64,000 nt of DNA from Tsukamurella spumae. GTDB lineage: Bacteria; Actinomycetota; Actinomycetes; Mycobacteriales; Mycobacteriaceae. This document shows, piece by piece, positions 58,896 to 64,000 of the stretch. The stretch covers positions 186,001 to 250,000 of the forward strand of contig NZ_JAAXOQ010000001.1 of assembly GCF_012396015.1 (NCBI RefSeq), in the 5' to 3' direction. A model generated the notes under the pieces. That model saw only the letters and a list, made by a program, of their open reading frames with translations. It searched no databases and was not told where the DNA came from. A program made the position numbers and the translations under genes. How positions within the stretch are numbered: the first letter of the stretch is position 1; each line of letters begins with the position of its first letter.

Positions 58896-59363
58896 TCAGT
58901 GTGCGGCAGCGACCACGACATCGCGGCAGATCTGCATGTGTCCGGTGTGCTGGGTCAGCTCGCGCAGCATGTGCGTGAGCACCCACTCCGGCGTCGCGGT
59001 CGCCGCGTCGCGCCGTGTGGTCCCCGTCGCCGCGGGATTGCGGATGCCGGTCGCCGCCACGGCCGCCCATCGGGGGAGGTCGGCGCGCAGTCCTCGCACG
59101 ATCGCCCGGGCCTCGTCGACCGTGCCGGTCGAGACGAACTCGGACGAGCGGTCCCGCGGGATGTCCTCGCCCGCCAGCAGCGATCCGCCCCAGTAGCCCA
59201 GGGCGCCGCCCACGTGCGTCACCAGAGCGAACACTGAGTTACCGTGCGGCGTGGCCAGATTCACCGTGCGGTCGTCGAGGTCGTCCAAGACGGACTCGAC
59301 GGTGTCCAGGGTCTCGGCGGCCACGGCGAGGAACGCCGCGATCTGGCCCTCAGCGGCGGCCAC
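58896..59363 (-). CDS. DinB/DUF664-like putative thiol-dependent enzyme
   Basis: 155 aa from a GTG at 59363 that overlaps the nucleoside hydrolase 3' end by 14 bases. Four-helix bundle signatures: AETLDTVESVLDDLDDRTVN, SVFALVTHVGGALGYWGG (first His) and HMLRELTQHTGHMQICRDV (H-x3-H metal ligands). The DinB fold includes mycothiol-dependent transferases, plausible in this phylum. It may alternatively start upstream in a non-coding-like frame, which I rejected. Confidence 0.72.
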   Translation of the reverse strand: MAAAEGQIAAFLAVAAETLDTVESVLDDLDDRTVNLATPHGNSVFALVTHVGGALGYWGGSLLAGEDIPRDRSSEFVSTGTVDEARAIVRGLRADLPRWAAVAATGIRNPAATGTTRRDAATATPEWVLTHMLRELTQHTGHMQICRDVVVAAAH

Positions 59364-60387
59364 GGGCGAGCCCTGCGATCGAGTCGAGCAGGTCGTCGAA
59401 GAACGCGGCCTGGTCGGCGGCGACCGCGATCTGCGCCGTGTCCGGACGGTTCCAGGTGCCGTGCACGTCGGCGATGGTGGTGCCGCGCGTGAGCGATCCG
59501 GCGAGCTCGACGTCGACCGGGAGGGCGCGGGTCGTCGCGATCGACGGGTCCAGGGCCACCGCCGCCGCGAAGGGGTCGTGCATGTGCGCGATGTATCCCT
59601 GGTCGTGGTCCCGGTGGAATTCGAAGTAGAACCGCACCGCGTCGGACATCGCCCGCACCACGGGATTGCTCGCGGCCGACCGCGTACCGTCGGCGTCCTC
59701 GGAGGCGAGGCATTCGGCCGGGCTGCTGCCCGCGGCATCGGCGAGCCGGAGGACGTGGTCGGGCGTGAGCTCGATGGTCTCCGTCAGGTCGAGCGGGCAC
59801 AGGATCGGCAGCGGCGTGCCGGTGCCGTCGAGTTCTCCGTACGCGCGCAACACCTCCCACAGTGACTCGGGGTCGACGGCGACGTTCCACTCCGAGGTGG
59901 GGGTCGTATTGCCCGGATGCCAGAAGACGCCGCCCATGATGACCAGGCGGCGCAGTCGGGTCAGGATTCCCGGGTCGTCGCGCAGGGCCAGGGCGAGGTT
60001 CGTGCAGGGGCCGGTGACCAGGGCCACGACCTCGCCGGGGTGCGCCCGGGTCAGGTCCGACCACGCCTGCGCGCCCGGGACGTCCGACGGTCCGCGGCCG
60101 GGCGTGGGCAGGTCGGCGTATCCCACGCCGAAGGGCCCGTGCGTCTCCTCCGTGGTCATCAGCGGCGTCGCCAGTGGCGCGTCGGAACCGACGAAGACGT
60201 CGATGTCGGTGCGGCCCAGGAGTTCCAGCCAGCCGAGATTGTTCTCGACGACCTGCGGGGCGGGGACGTTGCCGGCGGACGAGACGATCCCGAGCAGGTT
60301 CACCTCGGGCTTGCTCAGCAGGTAGAGCAGCGCGATCGAGTCGTCGACGCCGGTATCGCAGTCGAACAGGACCTTCGTTTCCGTCAC
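59350..60387 (-). CDS. Inosine-uridine-type nucleoside hydrolase
   Basis: 345 aa from a GTG at 60387. Calcium motif VLFDCDTGVDDSIALLYLL (DxDxGxDD type, residues 7-25), IVSSAGNVPAPQVVENN, VALVTGPCTNLALAL, LVIMGGVF and a C-terminal HDPFAAAVALDP are the hallmarks of the IU-NH family, which cleaves the N-glycosidic bond of ribonucleosides for base salvage. TAGGGT 7 nt upstream suggests a leaderless start. Confidence 0.9.
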   Translation of the reverse strand: MTETKVLFDCDTGVDDSIALLYLLSKPEVNLLGIVSSAGNVPAPQVVENNLGWLELLGRTDIDVFVGSDAPLATPLMTTEETHGPFGVGYADLPTPGRGPSDVPGAQAWSDLTRAHPGEVVALVTGPCTNLALALRDDPGILTRLRRLVIMGGVFWHPGNTTPTSEWNVAVDPESLWEVLRAYGELDGTGTPLPILCPLDLTETIELTPDHVLRLADAAGSSPAECLASEDADGTRSAASNPVVRAMSDAVRFYFEFHRDHDQGYIAHMHDPFAAAVALDPSIATTRALPVDVELAGSLTRGTTIADVHGTWNRPDTAQIAVAADQAAFFDDLLDSIAGLARGRR

Positions 60388-60394
60388 CCCGTCG

Positions 60395-60400
60395 ACCCTA
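60395..60400 (-). promoter_or_regulatory. -10 element TAGGGT, leaderless start
   Basis: Minus-strand TAGGGT ends 7 nt before the GTG at 60387. Confidence 0.48.
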
Positions 60401-60431
60401 GTCCCCGGTCACCGCGGCGGCGGGCCGCCCA

Positions 60432-61898
60432 TCACCAGGGCGAGGGCTTGTAGTCCTTGAGGAAGCACCCGTGCAGGTCCACGCCCGCCTCGCCCTGCAC
60501 GATCGGGTCGTAGACGCGGGCGGCCCCGTCGACCAGGTCGAGGGGGGCGCGGAAGCCCTCCTCCGCGAGGCGCATCTTGGTGTGGTGGGGGCGCTCGTCG
60601 GTGATCCAGCCCGTGTCGACGGCGGTCATGAGAATGCCGTCCTGTTCCAGCATTTCGGCGCTGGAGGTGCGGGTGAGCATGTTCAGCGCGGCCTTGGCCA
60701 TATTGGTGTGCGGGTGGCCGGGGCCCTTGTAGCCCCGCCCGAACTGGCCCTCCATCGCGGAGACGTTGACGACGTACTTGCGGCGCGCGGACGAGGCGGC
60801 GAGCGCGGGGCGCAGCTTCGAGATGAGGATGAACGGCGCCACCGAGTTGCACAGCTGCACCTCGAGCAGTTCGAGCGGCTCGACCTCCTCGACGGTCTGC
60901 ACCCAGGAGTTGGTGTGCACGAGGTCGGGGAGCAGGCCGCCCGCGTCGACCGCGGTGCCGTCCTCGACCCGCGCCGCGGACGACGAGCCGCCGCGCAGCG
61001 CGAGCGCGGTCAGGGCGGCGGGATCCAGCGCCGCGAGATCGCCGGAGACATCGCCGGTGTGTCCGTCCAGGGCCTCGGTCAGGGCGGCGGGGTGCGCCGA
61101 GCTCGCCCGGCCGAACCGGATGATCCGGCTCGCCAGCGCGGCCGGGACGTCGCCGGACTCGGCGTCGACGAGTGCCGAGTACGCGCCGGGGGAGCGGCGC
61201 ACCGTCTGCGCCGCGTTGTTGATGATGATGTCGAGCGGGCCGCGGGCCGCGACGGCGTCGGCCATCGCACTGACCTGCGACGGGTCGCGCAGGTCGATGC
61301 CGACGATGTGCAGGCGGTCGAGCCACTCGGCGCTGTCGGCGAGCGCGGCGAACCGCCGCGCCGCGTCCGTCGGGAACCGGGTGGTGATGGTGAGGTCGGC
61401 GCCGTCGCGCAACAGGCGCAGGGCGATGTACATCCCGATCTTGGCGCGGCCGCCGGTGAGCAGCGCGCGCCGGCCGCGCAGATCCGTGGTCGCGTCGCGC
61501 TTGGCGTGGCTGAACGCCGCGCAGTCGGGGCAGAGCTGGTGGTAGAACGCGTCGATCCGGGTGTACGGCTGCTTGCAGATGTAGCAGCTCTGCGGCCGCA
61601 GGAGCTCGCCGGCGCTGTCGCCCACCGTCGGCGTGGTCAGCAGGATCCCGGCCGTCTCGTCGTCGATCCGCTCGGCATTGCCGGTGGCCGTCCGCTCGAG
61701 GACGTCGCGATCGGCGGCCTTGACCTTGGAGCGGGCGGACTTGCGCCGCTCGCGCTTGAGCAGCTTGAACATGTGGCCCACGGCGCGCTGCACCTCGACC
61801 GACTGGGGGTCGCCGTCGTCGAGGAGCGCGGCGGCCTCGAGCACGCGATGGAACGCGGCGAGGTCCTCCGGCGGAATGGGGCTGATCGTGTCGGGCAT
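60432..61898 (-). CDS. Short-chain dehydrogenase with N-terminal helical/zinc-knuckle extension
   Basis: 488 aa, nearly twice a normal SDR. Residues 1-100 are helical and basic; residues about 105-130 contain CYICKQPYTR and LCPDCAAFSH, a CxxC...CxxC probable zinc knuckle. The SDR domain follows: RRALLTGGRAKIGMYIAL (variant of TGxxxGIG), IIINNAAQTVRR, VNVSAMEGQFGRGYKG, with Tyr and Lys of the YxxxK motif not in standard spacing (NMAKAALN). It may be catalytically unusual. Monocistronic. Confidence 0.78.
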   Translation of the reverse strand: MPDTISPIPPEDLAAFHRVLEAAALLDDGDPQSVEVQRAVGHMFKLLKRERRKSARSKVKAADRDVLERTATGNAERIDDETAGILLTTPTVGDSAGELLRPQSCYICKQPYTRIDAFYHQLCPDCAAFSHAKRDATTDLRGRRALLTGGRAKIGMYIALRLLRDGADLTITTRFPTDAARRFAALADSAEWLDRLHIVGIDLRDPSQVSAMADAVAARGPLDIIINNAAQTVRRSPGAYSALVDAESGDVPAALASRIIRFGRASSAHPAALTEALDGHTGDVSGDLAALDPAALTALALRGGSSSAARVEDGTAVDAGGLLPDLVHTNSWVQTVEEVEPLELLEVQLCNSVAPFILISKLRPALAASSARRKYVVNVSAMEGQFGRGYKGPGHPHTNMAKAALNMLTRTSSAEMLEQDGILMTAVDTGWITDERPHHTKMRLAEEGFRAPLDLVDGAARVYDPIVQGEAGVDLHGCFLKDYKPSPW

Positions 61899-61912
61899 GC
61901 CACCAGTGTCCC

Positions 61913-62632
61913 TCATGACGGCAGGGGCACCGTCGCGTCACCGGCCGACAGGTCCACGGTGACCGCCTCCTCCTGCCAGTGGACAGCCGTGACGGTCAGC
62001 GCATCGAGAGCGGGCGGGATCACCGAGGGGCGGAGCTCCTTGACCCACGAGTCGATCGCCCAGGCGACGGGGATCGGCACCGGGATCACCGCGATCGGCA
62101 TGGACAGGTCGGTCACCCGGAAGGTGAGCCGCCCCGCAGTGACGCCGACCGCGACGACGACGCGGAGGTCGACGCCGAGCCCGAACGCCACCGGCAGCCC
62201 GACCGTCAGCGCCAGCGATCTCCGCCGCGGCACCAATGACACGGCGCGCACGGTGATACCGCCGATTCCTCCGCCGGCCTGGGCCGCCTCGATCACGGAG
62301 CGGATCCAGGACAGCCGCAGGGTGGCGGTCGCGGTGAGGGCGTCGACCCGCAGTCCCCCGGGCACGGGCGCGAGGCCGCGCGCACGCCCGTCGAGGAGGA
62401 TGGCGTGCGGGCCCGCCCCGACATCGCGGGTGGTGATCTCCAGCCCGGACAGGCGCCGCTGCAGCAGCTGCAGCAGCACGGGCCGGTGCACGTCCAGCAC
62501 GACCGACGGGGCCGCCCCGAGGACCGGGGTGCCCAGGAGCACGAGCCTGGCGCGCAGTCGCGCGCGGGCGAACCACTCGGCGACAAGGACCCCGAGCGCC
62601 GCGATCACGATCACCACGACGAACACCGACAT
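61913..62632 (-). CDS. DUF2993 (LmeA-like) lipid-binding protein
   Basis: 239 aa from the ATG at 62632. N-terminal transmembrane anchor VFVVVIVIAALGVLVAEWFA, then a beta-rich TULIP-like domain (LQLLQRRLSGLEITTRDVGA, LFRVTDLS-like strands, VIPPALDALTVTAVHW). DUF2993 proteins such as mycobacterial LmeA bind phospholipids and support lipomannan maturation. An envelope role is likely; the N-terminal anchor places it outside the membrane. Confidence 0.75.
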   Translation of the reverse strand: MSVFVVVIVIAALGVLVAEWFARARLRARLVLLGTPVLGAAPSVVLDVHRPVLLQLLQRRLSGLEITTRDVGAGPHAILLDGRARGLAPVPGGLRVDALTATATLRLSWIRSVIEAAQAGGGIGGITVRAVSLVPRRRSLALTVGLPVAFGLGVDLRVVVAVGVTAGRLTFRVTDLSMPIAVIPVPIPVAWAIDSWVKELRPSVIPPALDALTVTAVHWQEEAVTVDLSAGDATVPLPS

Positions 62633-62716
62633 CCGCTTCTCACCCCCGCTCCTCGCCGCGGTCAATTATGCGACGGGCCGCCCCCGGCCTCCGCACCGTC
62701 GTGATCTACTCGACGG

Positions 62717-63241
62717 GTGGCCACGATCCAGATCTGTGTGATGGGGGTGTCGGGCTCCGGCAAGTCGACGGTGGGCGCCGAACTGGCGGCCCGCCTGGGC
62801 CGGAGCTTCGCCGACGGCGACGACTTCCACACCGACGCCAACCGCGCCAAGATGGCGGCCGGTCAGCCGCTCACCGACGATGACCGGTGGCCGTGGCTGG
62901 GAACCATCGGTGCGTACCTGCGCGACGAGATGATCGCCGGCCGGCCCACGGTGGTGGCGTGCTCCGCGCTCAAACGCGCGTACCGCGACCGGATCCGCGC
63001 CGCCGGAGCCAGCGTGTACTTCGTCTTCCTCACCGGCAACGAGGGTCTCCTGCAGGAGCGGATGCAGAGCCGTGCCGGCCACTTCATGAAGGCGGGCATG
63101 CTCGATTCGCAGCTGAGCATCCTGGAGCCGCTGGACCCCGACGAGTTCGGGGTCACCGTCAACGTGTCGGGCGACGTTCCGCACATCGTCACCGAGGCGC
63201 TCGCCGATTTCGCGGCGACCGAGGTGCCCGGCATCGCCTGA
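62717..63241 (+). CDS. gntK: Gluconokinase
   Basis: 174 aa from a GTG at 62717. P-loop ICVMGVSGSGKSTVGAEL (residues 5-22), then FADGDDFHTDANRAKMAAGQ, LTDDDRWPWL, ACSALKRAYRDRIR and RAGHFMKAGMLDSQ, all hallmarks of GntK/IdnK. It phosphorylates gluconate to 6-phosphogluconate with ATP. Monocistronic, convergent with the OYE gene, 3 bp between stops. Confidence 0.93.
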   Translation: MATIQICVMGVSGSGKSTVGAELAARLGRSFADGDDFHTDANRAKMAAGQPLTDDDRWPWLGTIGAYLRDEMIAGRPTVVACSALKRAYRDRIRAAGASVYFVFLTGNEGLLQERMQSRAGHFMKAGMLDSQLSILEPLDPDEFGVTVNVSGDVPHIVTEALADFAATEVPGIA

Positions 63242-63244
63242 GGA

Positions 63245-64000
63245 TCAGCCGCCCTCCCGCACGGGGCAGCGAGTGCGGGTGTAGATCGTGGGCATGCAGA
63301 GATTGCAGTGCGTGCAGCGGTCCGGCTCGTCGGGGAGTTCCTGCATGCGCCGGACGAGATCGGGCGTGCGCAGCAGCCCGCGGCCCATCGCGGCGAACTC
63401 GAAGCCCTCCGCCATCGCGCGTTCGACGGCGGCCCGCTCGGCGATGCCGCCGAGCAGCACGAGCGGCATCGACAGGGCGGCCCGGAACCGGCGGGCGAGC
63501 GAGAGGAGATAGGTCGGGCGGTACGGGTACTCGCGGAGGAAGACGGGGCCGGCCGCCCGGAGCCCGGCCCGGAGGGCGGCGTTCGGGAAGGCCGCCGCGA
63601 ACTCCCGGCGCGGTGGGGTGCCGTGGAACAGGAACATCGGGTTGAGCAGCGAACTCCCCGCGGTGAGTTCGAGTGCGTCGAGGGTTCCGTCGGCCTCCAA
63701 CCAGCGCGCCGTGCGAAGCGCGTCGTCCGGGGTCAGGCCGCCGAGCACGCCGTCGGTCATGTTGAGTTTCGCGGTGATCGCGAGCCGGCCGCCGACTGCG
63801 CCTCGGACGGCCTCCGCGACCTCGCGGGCGAGGCGGGCGCGGCCCGCGAGATCGCCGCCGTACGCGTCGCGGCGGTGGTTGAGCAACGGGCTGAGAAACG
63901 CGCTGATCAGGTAGTTGTGGCCGAAGTGCAGTTCGACCGCGTCGAAACCGGCGTCCTCGGCGAGTCGGGCCGCGTCGGCGTGCGCGCGGACGATCGCGTC
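63245..64000 (-). CDS. Old-yellow-enzyme family NADH:flavin oxidoreductase (5' truncated by window edge)
   Basis: The frame is open from base 64000; 251 residues are visible. The visible start reads AARLAEDAGFDAVELHFGHN, LISAFLSPLLNHRRDAYGGD (FMN barrel, catalytic H-x2-N), then ITAKLNMTDG, MPLVLLGGIAER and AAMGRGLLRTPDLV (FMN phosphate loop). The C-terminus has CTHCNLCMPTIYTRTRC, four cysteines recalling the iron-sulfur motif of dienoyl-CoA reductase-type OYEs but with shorter spacing, and ends 8 codons later. Substrate unknown. Confidence 0.88.
   Translation of the reverse strand, partial: DAIVRAHADAARLAEDAGFDAVELHFGHNYLISAFLSPLLNHRRDAYGGDLAGRARLAREVAEAVRGAVGGRLAITAKLNMTDGVLGGLTPDDALRTARWLEADGTLDALELTAGSSLLNPMFLFHGTPPRREFAAAFPNAALRAGLRAAGPVFLREYPYRPTYLLSLARRFRAALSMPLVLLGGIAERAAVERAMAEGFEFAAMGRGLLRTPDLVRRMQELPDEPDRCTHCNLCMPTIYTRTRCPVREGG

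Overview
The window is a high-GC actinobacterial chromosome segment of roughly 69-70% G+C by eye, from a mycolic-acid-producing member of the Mycobacteriales. Its central core follows the Mycobacterium tuberculosis Rv1474c-Rv1496 order: acnR, acn, an Rv1476-like membrane protein, ripA, moxR, DUF58, VWA, fabG1, inhA, ferrochelatase, Rv1486c, NfeD, SPFH, TVP38, mutA, mutB, meaB. The fabG1-inhA pair (FAS-II, mycolic acid) and the RipA hydrolase point to the mycolata. The lack of ripB and mazEF4 and the accessory insertions argue against Mycobacterium itself; Tsukamurella or a near relative is my best inference.

Layout. 1-8.4 kb is the 3' part of a BREX phage-defence island: pglX (cut by the left edge, with a low-GC mosaic interior), pglZ and a brxL whose C-terminus is not Lon-like, followed by a decayed DUF1016 nuclease gene. 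8.45-15.6 kb on the minus strand is a tightly overlapping five-gene cluster (SWIM zinc finger, DUF5691, MoxR-type AAA+, DUF5682, VWA), related to the E. coli yeh cluster and of unknown function. 15.7-18.0 kb holds a DUF4333 lipoprotein, a DUF218 protein and a VOC protein. 18.0-29.8 kb is the conserved core: acnR/acn with a candidate AcnR operator, the RipA cell-wall hydrolase, a second MoxR-DUF58-VWA module, fabG1-inhA-cpfC. 29.8-36.1 kb is an insertion relative to M. tuberculosis (phosphotransferase pair, DUF3097, TetR with AurF-like diiron oxygenase and DUF4873). 36.2-47.0 kb resumes the core (NfeD/SPFH, methylmalonyl-CoA mutase and its chaperone MeaB), interrupted by a SatD/HTH pair and a divergent yeiH-lysR pair.

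47.0-47.9 kb is a graveyard with a frameshifted VOC remnant and a flavodoxin gene broken by a TAG. It is followed by trpB2, a three-PAS GGDEF-EAL protein, an oxidoreductase, a frameshifted StyA-like monooxygenase, an acyl-CoA-dehydrogenase-like flavoprotein and a FadD19-like acyl-CoA synthetase behind two KstR-type sites. The right end carries a Phd/VapC toxin-antitoxin pair with a palindromic operator, an ASCH-like protein, a nucleoside hydrolase, a DinB-like protein, an SDR, a DUF2993 protein, gluconokinase and a truncated old-yellow-enzyme gene.

Two window-wide signals stand out. At least eleven genes begin with a TANNNT hexamer exactly 6-7 nt before the start codon and no Shine-Dalgarno, implying leaderless mRNAs. 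The 9-mer GCACCGTCG (either strand) recurs about 47 times by hand count, far above the one or two expected from composition, in all reading frames and in intergenic DNA. No tRNA, rRNA, CRISPR array, insertion sequence or prophage was recognised.
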